Below are positions 42,935-53,381 of a DNA stretch of 64,000 bases, piece after piece. Under the pieces are notes generated by a model. That model ran no database searches. It worked only from the letters and a program-made list of their open reading frames with translations, and was not told where the DNA came from. Position numbers and translations under genes: made by a program. Position 1 is the stretch's first letter; each line of letters starts with the position of its first letter. This DNA is from Dacryopinax spathularia (lineage: Eukaryota; Basidiomycota; Dacrymycetes; Dacrymycetales; Dacrymycetaceae): positions 682,001-746,000 of the forward strand of contig JBBPFI010000018.1 of the NCBI GenBank assembly GCA_037974965.1, given 5' to 3'.

Positions 42935-45658
42935 CTAATGAAAATCCGCAGGTGCGACGGAGTCACCAGGAGGATTGAGAGCAAGCGCCGGATTTGCTTG
43001 TATGAAGGCCGCTGTATCCTCTGCGTTCTCCGAAGGGTCTGCCTGACGGGGTTTCCAGGGCCGAGCACCGATCGTAACGCGGGTATCGGTATTGGGACAT
43101 TTCAGCGTTAACTGCATTTCTCCTGAAGTCCCGTCGAACGTTTGACATTGCAACAATGTCAGGAAGGGGCGTCCGAGAAGAATATGGAAAGGAGATTCTT
43201 TCACGATATGGACTTGTAATAGGAAAACGATCGGTCTGATGGTCACACGTAGGTTGCGGATACAGCCTAACGTCATTTCGGATTGGCTGTTGGCGGATTC
43301 CATCTGTATGGTATCGTCCGGTAAGAATGGGATCCGTAGTCGCTTCCAGGCATGAAAGTTGATAGCAACAATCACCGACCCCGAGTCAATACAACCGGTC
43401 ATGGGGATGTCAACATCTCCAACCAGTAAATCGATTTCTCGTAACGCCACGAGTCGTTTTCCTACGATAACGCCCGACGGGCTGTCGATGGCTCCCGACA
43501 CATGTAATGCTTGTGCGAGCGTCGGTACTCCGTCGAGCGTTACCGTGTTCTCCTGACTTGGCTGAACATTCCCAGATGTACTGCCTAACTCGGGATGACC
43601 AAAGGTCAGAACGTGGTCACCCGTCTTCGGTACCCGTTTGACTCCCGACTGGTAATGCAGCATCTTCCGTACTTCTCCGGATACCGCCATGAGTCCGCGT
43701 AATGTCAGATTAATCGGTACATCCAAGGTTTGATCGAGGACGCGGCGGACTACTTCGTCGTTCTCGATAGGGGCTCGGAGCTGGGAACGTGACTCTGGTT
43801 TGGAATTTGACTCCTCCAGAGGGGAGTCCTCAGTAGATCGTTCCGGGCGTGGTAATAGTCGTTCGGGAGTCGGTACCGAGGCGGTACCGTCTGCTTCTGA
43901 GTCGCGCGGTTGTAGTGGTTTGCCGAGATATTTGGTGGGAAACGGGCGACCAACAGGTTTACCTTTCTTCCGGATATTTGATATTTCGGCTTGTAAGACG
44001 TGTATCCGTTGAAGATCGCTAGCAGAAAGGATATTCTCCTGATTATCGGTACTCGGCGTTATGTCTGCGTTTGGCGTATCGAAAGTAAAGGCCTGAACCG
44101 GTGCCGCTCGCGTCGTGAGGAGGTTTACTGGGGCACTGGGGCGCGTTGGTATTCCGGCTTGCGCATTAAGTTCTGCGGTCGTATTGCCGGGGTATTGGCG
44201 ATGCCATTGTAGGACTCTTTCTTTAAGCGTTCGGGCTTGAATGTACCCGGGAACGTATCGTCCGGTAGGTAGAACTAGTCGGCCCTCTGCGTTCCGAATT
44301 ACGAGTCCTTGTCGGATGTGTTCCTCCGCATCGGGGCATTGATTTACCATATGAGGTCCGTCGCACCAGATACACCCAGTCGAGCGGGGTGGAATACCGC
44401 CGTTACCTTGAGCGTTATATGCCGGTACCGGTCGGGATTGGGGTGGAGTGTTGCCTTGATATATTCCTTGTCGGGGAGCCGACTGGCCTTGCTGGAGGAG
44501 GGTATGGACAGCGTTGGTCAGTGTGTTCAGATTCGATACCATGGATGCGAATGCGTCCGATTCCTCTGTTTTGATTTTCACTGTCGGTTCGATTTGATGA
44601 GTCGTTGTCCCGTCGGATAACGCAATGACCGGTGCCTCTGCAGAGGTATCACCCAGGAGCCAGTTTGCAGCTTGAAGAACGTGTTCCATTGGGTAGGGGT
44701 CGTCAGGATAATTGTCGGGGAACTTAATCTGCAGACGATGCTTAAGTCTTTCGCGGAACACCGGATGAAATCCGCGGAGAAATTCTCGATCGCGTTCAAG
44801 GACGGAAATCCGGTCTTTCCGTAGTAACCAGGAAGCAATCCTTGTGAATTCGCGGTTGTACTCGCCCAACTGGCCTCGGTGGCTCATAGGAATCGTAGCA
44901 GAGCGGTTTACCAGGTCTTCCAGGTTCGTTCGGGAATACCGCCTTTCGTCGGTATCGGCGCCAGGATATAACGCCAACACTTCACGCTTGAATCGGTCGT
45001 AGTCGCCACCCGTGAATGACGCCAGGCTCCGCCATGTCTCCTCGACTGTCCCCGGTGGATATCGCACCGACGCTAGGATTCTGTCTTGTCCCCGCAGGCC
45101 GCAGGCATCTGCACACTGTTCGTAGTCTTCAAAGTACCGCCGCACGTCGGTAGGGTTCGTCGAAGCAAAGTACGGAGCGTCCCGGCTATTTCGGAGGGGC
45201 ATTTGCCTTCGGGGAGGGCGCTCCTGGACTGGTGGTCCTTCTGCTTCCTGATCGAGTGGGTCCATGTTGCTGCGGAGTTCTAACTGGCCGGCTAACTCTG
45301 ATGCGAGGTTAACAACCGAAGGGTCCGGTAATTGATGTAAACGTTGTTCTAGGAGAGTGGATAAGCGGGTCGCTGAACTGTCGGCCGAAGTCGTGTCAGT
45401 GGAGCTCCCTTCTTCCTGATCCAGGGTATCTCGAGTCGCCCGAGTTCGGTTCGGTTCTATCGGGGAGACGACAATCGGGGCGGTATCGTGGGCGGTATCA
45501 ACGAGCGGTAATTCCGGGGCCGAATCGATAGGTTGAAGGAAATCCGCGGTCCTCTCCGGGGACGGGTAGTAGCGTCGACGTGTTTTGACAATGGCGGGCG
45601 ATAACGATAAACAAGCGAGTTTTTTGTTATACCGACACTGGCAGTTTTGAAGAACCAA
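42935..45658 (-). CDS. gag-protease region of the Ty3/Gypsy element
   Basis: A long open region. The N-terminal and middle parts resemble retrotransposon Gag (a helical capsid-like part around DRFKREVLALYPG). A single CxxC-type knuckle, CIWCDGPHMVNQCP, matches CX2CX4HX4C. Near the C-terminus CIDSGSVIVAI is the aspartic protease active site (DSG). It lies upstream of pol in element direction, as expected. Confidence 0.9.
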   Translation of the reverse strand: MVLQNCQCRYNKKLACLSLSPAIVKTRRRYYPSPERTADFLQPIDSAPELPLVDTAHDTAPIVVSPIEPNRTRATRDTLDQEEGSSTDTTSADSSATRLSTLLEQRLHQLPDPSVVNLASELAGQLELRSNMDPLDQEAEGPPVQERPPRRQMPLRNSRDAPYFASTNPTDVRRYFEDYEQCADACGLRGQDRILASVRYPPGTVEETWRSLASFTGGDYDRFKREVLALYPGADTDERRYSRTNLEDLVNRSATIPMSHRGQLGEYNREFTRIASWLLRKDRISVLERDREFLRGFHPVFRERLKHRLQIKFPDNYPDDPYPMEHVLQAANWLLGDTSAEAPVIALSDGTTTHQIEPTVKIKTEESDAFASMVSNLNTLTNAVHTLLQQGQSAPRQGIYQGNTPPQSRPVPAYNAQGNGGIPPRSTGCIWCDGPHMVNQCPDAEEHIRQGLVIRNAEGRLVLPTGRYVPGYIQARTLKERVLQWHRQYPGNTTAELNAQAGIPTRPSAPVNLLTTRAAPVQAFTFDTPNADITPSTDNQENILSASDLQRIHVLQAEISNIRKKGKPVGRPFPTKYLGKPLQPRDSEADGTASVPTPERLLPRPERSTEDSPLEESNSKPESRSQLRAPIENDEVVRRVLDQTLDVPINLTLRGLMAVSGEVRKMLHYQSGVKRVPKTGDHVLTFGHPELGSTSGNVQPSQENTVTLDGVPTLAQALHVSGAIDSPSGVIVGKRLVALREIDLLVGDVDIPMTGCIDSGSVIVAINFHAWKRLRIPFLPDDTIQMESANSQSEMTLGCIRNLRVTIRPIVFLLQVHIVKESPFHILLGRPFLTLLQCQTFDGTSGEMQLTLKCPNTDTRVTIGARPWKPRQADPSENAEDTAAFIQANPALALNPPGDSVAPADFH

Positions 45659-45684
45659 TAAGATATCCCAGCACGACCTCCAAA

Positions 45685-46148
45685 TGAACTGCTCGGTCCT
45701 ATCGTAGATAGTTCCTAGAGCTTAGTTCTTTTAATGGAATATCGTTATTGGTTCTATCAAAAGGAGTGTGGTGCGAATGGATAAGGATCGAGTGACAGTG
45801 GGCGGTAACGCCTAACAATAACGCCGATAACGATAACGAGAGTTGTGGATGCAGATCCTCTGGAGGGGAATCCAGGAAGGTGGAAAACGAAGGAGAAAGC
45901 AAGCGAGAGCAGCAGTAAAATATGAAGTGGTTGCCTGCGCAAATCTGCCAGGCACAGGCACAGGGAGCGCCTCACGTTTCAGGTGCATCCACCGTGGCAC
46001 GTCGGCAGTGGGTAACGCCATGCGGTAACGCTTCGATGGCCGCTCGGCTATGGATAACGCGGGCCGGTGACGCCATATCGGCGGTATTTGGGATCGGCGA
46101 TATCGGTGCTTGATAATTTGTTCTAATTAACTAACTACGAACAGTACA
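45685..46148 (-). repeat. Right LTR (5' LTR in element direction)
   Basis: 464 bp, identical by eye to 35503-35966. Confidence 0.95.
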
Positions 46149-46604
46149 GTAAATAACGTGGAAGTTAATCCGACCAGGCTTCCGAATGGTGCGATTATCC
46201 CGGATAGGAGGCATGTCAGTGTGCTGGCAGTGCTACAAGATGCTGGAAGCACGATAACAGAAGAAACGAAGACCGACTCTTTACCCAGGAATAGTTCCCG
46301 GATCCGCGGAAGACACCGTGCACCGCGTGTGCGATGCGCTCGTCACTGATGTTTACGCGTGCTGTACCTTGTCGCGACCATCTGCTGGTTCTGTCTGCGT
46401 ACGCTGAGGCAACTGTTCTCCGGTACTGCCAACGATGTCAGGCCACTCAGACCATAAGACCGCACTCTGTGCATATGGACTGGCTTCGCACGTTTGGAAG
46501 AAGCAATTCTCAGCATTGTCTATAAAAACTACGCCAGTGAAGGCCTGGTAGTCCCAGGCGCAGGTACTGCCTCGGAGGTGTCAAGCGTTGCTCTCTGTTC
46601 CACG
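46149..46604. other. Upstream region of lipase 2
   Basis: Host sequence resumes after the LTR. It contains the lipase 2 TATA box at 46521 and no gene. Confidence 0.5.
46521..46527 (+). promoter_or_regulatory. TATA box of lipase 2
   Basis: TATAAAA lies 84 bp upstream of the ATG at 46605. Confidence 0.65.
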
Positions 46605-47737
46605 ATGACTCTCGTTCGCTTTGTTGCTCTTGCTGGAGTAGCGATCTCGTCGGCCTGGGCTGCGCCGGTTTCGCCCAGAGCGAACGAGGCACCTGTCTCA
46701 GCTCTGAGCTCTGCCCAGGTGTCGGGAATCACACCTTTCGCTCACATGGCAAGCGCAGCATACTGCTCGACAGCATCCATCATGTCCTGGTCTTGCGGTG
46801 GTGAGTTGAGTTGTTGCGTTCTGCCTGTGTCCCGCTCATCCTCAGCAAGCCCAATGTTCCGCACTGCCGGGAATGGTCCCTCTCGCCGCTGGGGGTAACA
46901 ACGATGCCATTCCAGACTGGTATGTCGGGTACTACCCATCTGCGAACGCGGCGGTCGTCAGCCATCAAGGTAAGATCCACTGGTACGGGAGTGGTCACGG
47001 CCTAACGTCGTGGTTCAGGCACGAACACGGCCAGTCTGGAGTCCTGGCTGGACGATTTGGATTTCGTGCAGGAGGCGATCGATCCGTCGTACTTCCCAGG
47101 GCTCTCGGGTATCGAGGTGCAGTAAGTGAAGACACTCTAGGTCACTTGCGGATACTGACACGGTCCAGCGCCGGCTTCCAGTCCACTTTCGAGAGCACCG
47201 CCGCGTCGGTCATGAGCGCAGTCGAGACCGCAATCTCCGCCCACGGCGCGTCCCAGCTGTACGTTGTCGGACATTCCCTCGGCGCGGCGATTTCCCTCTT
47301 CGACGCATTGTATCTTCACAACAACATCAACTTGCCCATCACTGTCCGGCTGTTCGGTCTTCCCCGAGTGGGTAACCAAGCGTTCGCCAACTACGTGGAT
47401 TCGAACCTGGCTGGGTTGTACCACGTTGTAAACGACAATGGTGAGAGTGGCTAGCCAAGATCTCCGGTAGCCAATGTTGACGCCATTTTCGAACAGATAT
47501 CGTGCCTCATGTCCCGCCAGAGGACTTCGGCTTTGAGCATCCCTCGTAGGTCGCCGAGAAAGCCGCTGTCCAACGGGGTGCTGACTAGTAGGTAGTGGAG
47601 AAGTCTGGATCACGACTGTCGGCGGGTCGACCTATGACCTTTGCCCGGGTCAAGAGAACGAGAACTGCGCTGATTCAGTTTCGATCTTGGACTACAGCAC
47701 CAGTCCACATGATGGTCCGTACGCAGGCGTCACGTAA
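46605..47737 (+). CDS. Secreted class 3 lipase, copy 2
   Basis: A 293-residue paralogue of lipase 1. Exons: 46605-46800, 46850-46969, 47019-47121, 47169-47440, 47497-47545, 47596-47737. It has a signal peptide (VRFVALAGVAISSAWA) and SHQGTNTAS. The nucleophile motif is VVGHSLGAA (Ser near residue 175), Asp lies in VNDNDIVP and His in FGFEHPS. The C-terminal GQENENCADSVSILDY runs uninterrupted, where copy 1 needs extra introns. Copy 2 also lacks the intron after FAWMT but has one inside SHQG. The TAA at 47735 is taken as stop; splicing at GTAAGC there would give a slightly different tail. Predicted to hydrolyse acylglycerols or related esters outside the cell. Confidence 0.9.
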
Positions 47738-48039
47738 GCAAGGACTGGTTGTGCTCTTAACGGCTCGTACTGATCTTCAATGTGCAGGATGGGTTGTTGA
47801 CGAACACCATCGCAGGAAGGAGGTTTCGGTTGAACTTCAGTGTATTCAGATTGTAGTAGTCAATTCAATCCGAAGGGTTCATGGTGTCATGTGCAGCAAA
47901 CAAGGGGTGTAGTATGTAGACGCCAGTGCAGATGGCGACGTCGGGCGTTGTCCATTCAGAAGACCTCAACCCTGTGTGGAGGTCGTTCATGCTGGCTGGG
48001 CGTGTCGCTAGTCGATGCGCTCGTTGACCGCTGGCCATC

Positions 48040-49024
48040 ATGGCAGATGCGAAGCCCGTTGTTCTCATCACTGGCTGTTCGGCGGGCGGTATCGGATATG
48101 CATTGTGCGTGTTTCAGGAACAATGACCGGTTGAGACGCTGATGAGCGCTGTTTGGGCCCAGGTGTGAGGAGTTTGCGCCTCATGCTGAGGTGGTATATG
48201 CGACAGCACGGCGCCTGGAGTCCATGACAGGCTTCCCGCGGGACAATGTTCGAACGCTCGAGTTGGACGTATGCAGCTCAAAGTCGATCGAAGCTGCCGT
48301 TTCAAGAATCATCGAGGAATGCGGGAGGATAGACATCGTCGTATCGAACGCTGGCGTTGGCGCATATGGTGAGCATCATACCCCCTTATGCGTGAAACGG
48401 GAGGTTGAAGTCCTATCTAGGCCCGATACTTGATATACCTGTGGAGAAGGCACGAGCCGCGTTCGACACGAACTACTTTGGCAGCCATCGCCTGGCGCAG
48501 GCCGTGCTGCCGCACATGTTCCAGCGGCGGTCGGGCAAGTTCGTGCTTGTGGGATCAATCGGCGGGGTAGTACCTGGTACGTCCTACCGCGGCCACTGCC
48601 TAAGATGCGAGCTCATATTGTCGCAGTACCGTGGAACGGCAGCTATGCCGCATCCAAAGCGGCCTTGCATACGTTCGCGGACGTGTTGCGACATGAATGC
48701 ACACCGTTCAACGTACAGGTCATGACGCTCATACCTGGCTTCGTCAAATCACACATCATCGATAACATGCAAGGATACACCTTGCCGCCGACAAGCGTCT
48801 ATCAGCCCTGGGCGGCGAACATATATAAGCGATTCTCGATCAGCCAAACGAGCCCTGCCTGTCTACCTGCAGCCACATTCGCCCGAAAGGTTGTGCGCGA
48901 GTTGACGAGGAGGAAGATCAAGTGGTTCTACTGGCTGGGCGGGAACTCTACGTGGGTGTGGTGGTTGAATTTGTGGCCGCGCAAATGGGCGCTGCAGTAC
49001 GTCTGGCGTACGAGTACTAAATGA
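48040..49024 (+). CDS. SDR, 1-acyldihydroxyacetone-phosphate reductase (AYR1)-like
   Basis: A 274-residue classical SDR. Exons: 48040-48104, 48163-48368, 48421-48576, 48627-49024. The cofactor motif is ITGCSAGGIG, with the GCSxGGIG form typical of the AYR1 group. It is followed by YATARRL, LDVCSSKSIEAAV, SNAGVGAYG, LVGSIGG (catalytic Ser) and YAASKAALH (Tyr, Lys). Yeast Ayr1 reduces acyl-DHAP in the ER and on lipid droplets and also acts as a lipase. The C-terminus contains WFYWLGGNSTWVWWLNLWP, a hydrophobic segment suited to membrane or droplet association. The first exon is fixed by the TG-x-G motif. The exact substrate is inferred. Confidence 0.9.
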
Positions 49025-49092
49025 CGGGCACGGCCGGCAAGAGAGACATGTGATGACATTGCACGATAGCTAGCCGAAGGGAAGCTACTGTA

Positions 49093-51268
49093 CTAGTACG
49101 TCCAAACCGGAGCTTCGTAGGGGTGGGCCTCGGTATTGAACTGAACCTTGTGAGAGCGGGCCAATGAGGAGTTGCTACTTGACTCACGACGTACTCGTCC
49201 AAGCTGATCTTGTCGAACGAGCTGAATGTAAGGTACAAGTATTTGAGCGTTTCGGCTGAGAAGAACGATTCCATATCGTCAATCTGTCCGGCACTCGGGT
49301 TTGTCACGTCGTTCAGCCCTACGGCAACGGTTAGACCGAACATAAATCGAACGGCCACATATTTCCTACCCGCATAACCAGCGTTGGAGGGGAGGTACTT
49401 CTTCACACTGTTCAGGGCAGCGACAGCGTTGTTGAAGTACTTGATATCTCCGGTCATGCGCCACGCATAGAAGTTGGACTGACCGGCGGTTAGCATTCCC
49501 AAGGTCTCGCTTGCACATTGGATACACGAACCTCAAGCACCTCTGGCCGACTGATTTGTCGGAATCAGCATATATGATGCAGTCCCGGGAGGGCGCACTT
49601 ACAGGTAGTAGTCCGCTTCGCCAGGACAAATGAAGAAGCCATGCTCGTTGTAGAAGGTCAGCTCGTCTCCCGAGGGAGTATCGCACTGCGCGACTGTCAG
49701 AGGCGGCAAGCGACTTGCCCAAAGCACTCACACTGTACCCTCCCTTAGGTGACTCGTAGCCGAAGACTTCAGGTCCAAATCCGGTTTCTGTGCTGTGATA
49801 GGTGTTCATACAAGCGTCGACAAGCTTCAGGCCGATGTTGAAGATTGTCCTGGTTGACATTAGCCGTAGTTGCACAAGTCTATCTGGAATACTTACTCAT
49901 TTCCCAGCATACGGCCACCAAGCAACCAGTTACCGCCTGCGGCCGATTGAATTATGAGCACGCAAGGCTCCTTGAGAGAGAACATACCATGGAAACACGC
50001 CAAGTGGGAGCCCTCGTTGACGTTCTGGCCTCCAGTATAGTCGGTAAGATATGTCCAGTTTCCGACAGTCGACTCCGTCAGGAGGTACTGGATGGAAGTA
50101 TCGACGGCTTGCTTCCATGCATTCAAGAAAGTCGGATCAGCGTTGTTCGTGATCCGAGCGTATTTCAGCAGATACTGCAGACGACTCAGTCACGAGACGC
50201 GCTGCGAAGTAGCCAACTGACCTCGAAATACGAGTCCGACCCTCCTCCCCACGACTGATATACAGATCAGCTGTGATGCGGATTCTCTCACAAGGTTGGA
50301 CATACGACATAGTCCCCATCAGGTGTCGCATAAGGTGGATCAATACCCTGAGCAGGGAAACCAGGCAGTGGCGCCGGCTGCGATCCGGATTAGAATATAG
50401 TTTCGCTAAATGGAGAGTTATGGCTCCTACCTCGGCAATAACGGCTTTGACAGCGTTCTCGGCCAACTGACGGTAGGTGTCATTGCCCGTATAGATCGAA
50501 AGTCGCGAGAACTCGAGGGTTAACGTTCCCACTTGAGCGATATTGGACTGATTGGTGTGAGTACAAGCAGGTGGAATACGGCGTGACAAGAACGGACGCT
50601 ACCAGGCTGGGCAGTAGGCGGATCAGTCGAGAAGTCGACTTCGTTGTACGACACAGGCTAGCACACGCCATCAGGAGTAATCCGAGCCGAGCCTGAACGC
50701 ACCGGCTTACCCCAACGAAAGCATACGCCATCCGATCAGTCAGAACCTTGACCTGATCGATCAGGTGAGGCGTCGTCTTCCCCGACAACTCGAACGAAGA
50801 CAAGGCCCCGCCGAGGTATCGGATGTTGCTCTCAAACACGCTATACACCGTAAGTACGCGTGATAATGAGATGGACATCGACGAACTCGACAGCGTCAGA
50901 AGTGACGGAACGTGTGAAGTTGACGTTGGCGATCAAGTCCAGAGCTTGCTTGTACAGGTTGTCAAGTCCCACTAGCGCGATGTTAGCAACGAGGTTGACG
51001 CCAAATCAAAAGGCTCACTCAGTTGCATCGTATCCAGCGCATCCCAGACAGTTGCTTGCCAGCCATTACGCCCGTCAACATAGCTCTTAGACACGGGAGC
51101 GAGGTCGTCGTGTCCCTTGGCATACTCGAGGTAGGCACCATAAGCGTTCTGGAAGACGTCGACGACTTGCTGAGCGTAGCCTGCAGCCGAATCGGGCACG
51201 GCGACGTTAGGCTGCTGCACCGCCGCTTGTGCGACCGCTGCAAGACTTGCGAGTGCGAGGAAATACAT
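49093..51268 (-). CDS. GH47 class I alpha-1,2-mannosidase
   Basis: A 498-residue secreted or Golgi-type mannosyl-oligosaccharide alpha-1,2-mannosidase that trims N-glycans. Fifteen exons by eye: 51268-51019, 50971-50887, 50840-50711, 50657-50598, 50547-50431, 50377-50306, 50254-50222, 50174-49988, 49937-49897, 49849-49732, 49685-49603, 49550-49541, 49505-49370, 49318-49198, 49146-49093. It has a signal peptide (MYFLALASLAAVAQAA). GH47 motifs: SYVDGRNGWQATVWDALDTM, VFESNIRYLGG with a catalytic-site Glu, SNIAQVGTLTLEF, SWGGGSDSYFEYLLK, HLACFHGGN, LRPETL and the C-terminal TEAHPYEAPVW. A 10-nt microexon (49541-49550) supplies most of LRPE. Introns are mostly 35-60 nt. Confidence 0.9.
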
Positions 51269-52371
51269 GAGTGGAGACTCGCCCAGGAGTAGTCGCTAGT
51301 CGATACAGGAGAGCAAATCTTCATGCTCGTAGCTCTGGTCAAGCTTTTATGCGCTTTGCAAATAGAAGCATCGGCGAGAACTCCACCGGTACGATCCTCT
51401 GCTGGCGTGTGGAGAAGGTAAGAAGACGGTACATGCAGCGTGTTGCAATGACCAGACGCAATAGAGATCGGGACAATGTCGCGTTCAAACCAGATTTCCC
51501 AGTAAGCCTGCGACGCGGAGAACCTCCTGTTATGCCTCCTGAGACATAGACCTTTCGCCTTTCCTCGAGGAAGCGGCCCCTAAAGCTAAGTAAGGAGTCC
51601 AGAACTCAATAAAGATCCAACTGTAAAGGAGCTTCCTCCACGCTGAGGCCAGTTCGGCTAGAAGTCACGACCATCAGAACAGTCCCAGTTCATAGTCGAC
51701 CCCGTGGGACAGAGCACCCAGCACGCCGACAGAAGTCGCAAATAGGAGGCTTTCCTCGTCTTCATGTATGCTGCAGACGAGCGACCTGCACAGAAATAGA
51801 ACATGAATGCCAAGAGGAGAGATGCGAGCGAATCGCCCGGTCGGGCAGAACGAGGTTCTCGGTTGAGTTGTTCGCGCGATGAGGGGTTGAAACGTAAAGC
51901 AGTGAAGATGCCAGCTTATGGATTTTCCGCCAGGAATATTCCCACATGGACGAGGACAAATCGGCCATATGGCGGTCGCGTTCTGTCAAGAGTGTTCGTG
52001 GATCGCTTCAGTATAGACAGGAGGTCGGTCTGTAAGCTAGCGTTACTTGGTAGCGTACCAACAGAAACGTTGTGGTAGGCGCAAAAGGACCATCGCGCCT
52101 GAGGGATGGCCGGCGCCGAATCGGCACAGAAACGTCGCGACTTTGCGGGATCAATGGAAACGCGACTCAAACGCCATAAACGGTAACGCTTTGCATCACC
52201 TTTCGTCAATCGAAGTATCGCCCGTCTCGGTCGCCCCAACGCACCAAGCAGAGTGACGTCGACCATGAAAGAGGTATATAAGGACTACAGGTCGTGTGCA
52301 GGAGCTGCGTAGAACTGCACAAGCACACCAAAACCACACGCTGTCAACCACCCACTTTGACTGGAGGAACC
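51269..52371. other. Intergenic spacer between GH47 and the duplicated-module gene
   Basis: Divergent promoter region. A CATAAAAG sequence near 51340 on the minus strand may serve the GH47 gene. No coding region recognised. Confidence 0.4.
52275..52282 (+). promoter_or_regulatory. TATA box of the duplicated-module gene
   Basis: TATATAAG lies 97 bp before the ATG at 52372. Confidence 0.55.
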
Positions 52372-52820
52372 ATGTCTTCGGGATACGACGACCAGACTCT
52401 TTCGGGCGCCAAGATCGACCCGCTCGACTCCTCAGTGAAGAGGGGTCGGCCGCAGACCCACACCCAGGGCGTCGTGGGTGCCGACTCTGCCATCCAGAAC
52501 GCGAAGATCGACCCTATGTGGAAGCCGCCTCAGGGGCAGTATGTCGAGCCTCATTGCGGACTCGCAGGGCTCGGCTGGGAGGGACGAGTATATTGCTGGG
52601 AGCAAGATCGAGCCTCTGAATGGAGAGAAGGGGTCGGAGAAGAGGGGAGGATCGGACGAAGGTGTTGTAGGGACAGACGAGAACATGTGAGTACAGGGAC
52701 GCATCCTCAGGAGTGAACGATGTGCTAATGCATCTTACCAGTCATGGCGCTAGGGTTCCTCCCCTCGGCAATGTTCGTGACGAGCCTCCTGTCGACTTCC
52801 AAGACAGACGCCATCTCTAA
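52372..52820 (+). CDS. Small hydrophilic protein with an internal duplicated module, 116 residues
   Basis: Three exons: 52372-52538, 52582-52686, 52742-52820. Two copies of a module of about 35 residues are visible. The first contains YDDQTLSGAKIDPL, then KRGRPQTH and QGVVGADSAI. The second contains QDEYIAGSKIEPL, then KRGGSDEGVVGTDENI. A third partial AKIDPMW lies between them. The tail is PPLGNVRDEPPVDFQDRRH. The intron at 52539-52581 is short (43 nt) and placed so that the second module keeps the reading frame. The protein has no Cys, no membrane segment and is strongly hydrophilic, like many stress- or conidiation-linked fungal proteins, but I do not recognise a family. Confidence 0.65.
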
Positions 52821-53381
52821 AAGCGTTGTTGTAGTACAGCACGCTCCCATTCATCACACCACCGCCTACTCGCACTTGTAGCCAATATGCAATGTAACCA
52901 ATGTCCGCAATCGTTCGCAAGCAATCAATGAAACATTATGTCATCACTCTACCTGGACGCCGCACAGACTGAATAGCCGACTGGACGCTCCGTTGACAAG
53001 TACTTAGGTATCTACTGAGTATGCTTTCCACTCGGCTTCGTTTGGTCAGGACGCAAGTCTGGCGGGAACGACGGCTGGAAATGCTTGATGGAAAGCTTGC
53101 GCGAGGACAACAGTAAGACCGGGAATGTCGCAGCCTCCACGACTATCACACAATATTGAGCACGCCAACCCCTCTTCATTTGCATTTGCACGGCAGTACG
53201 ACCATCAACACAACAATAGAAGCTAACACATGACAACTTGAGAGGCGTTCTCTCTTTTGGGTGAAATCAAAACACGACGGCAGAGATCAGAGATGAGAAA
53301 CAGACAGGCACAGATGCGCCGCATAGGGTGTACATATCGGAACTGACCATCTTTTCGACAACTCCTTCAGCACCTCTTCGC
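52821..53381. other. 3' flanks of convergent genes
   Basis: Spacer between the duplicated-module gene (+) and GIS2 (-). No gene or repeat recognised. Confidence 0.5.

Larger units (their letters stand above)
35503..46148 (-). mobile_element. Ty3/Gypsy LTR retrotransposon with antisense accessory gene
   Basis: A 10.65-kb element with two 464-bp LTRs, coding mainly on the minus strand, so its 5' LTR is the right-hand one. Order in element direction: LTR, gag-protease region, pol region (reverse transcriptase, RNase H, integrase), a region with a gene on the opposite strand, LTR. This pol order is that of Ty3/Gypsy. LTRs begin TG and end CA. The flanks share GTAA (AGTAA if the last LTR base is counted in), a likely target duplication. 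The LTRs look identical, so the insertion is very recent, and the element looks whole. It landed between two lipase paralogues. Throughout, CGGTA/TACCG words are far more frequent than in neighbouring genes. Confidence 0.95.

Noticed and set aside
45660-45684. A TGG-beginning stretch next to the 5' LTR as a possible tRNA primer-binding site.
   Set aside because: I could not match the following bases to a tRNA 3' end that I can name, so I do not assign a primer.
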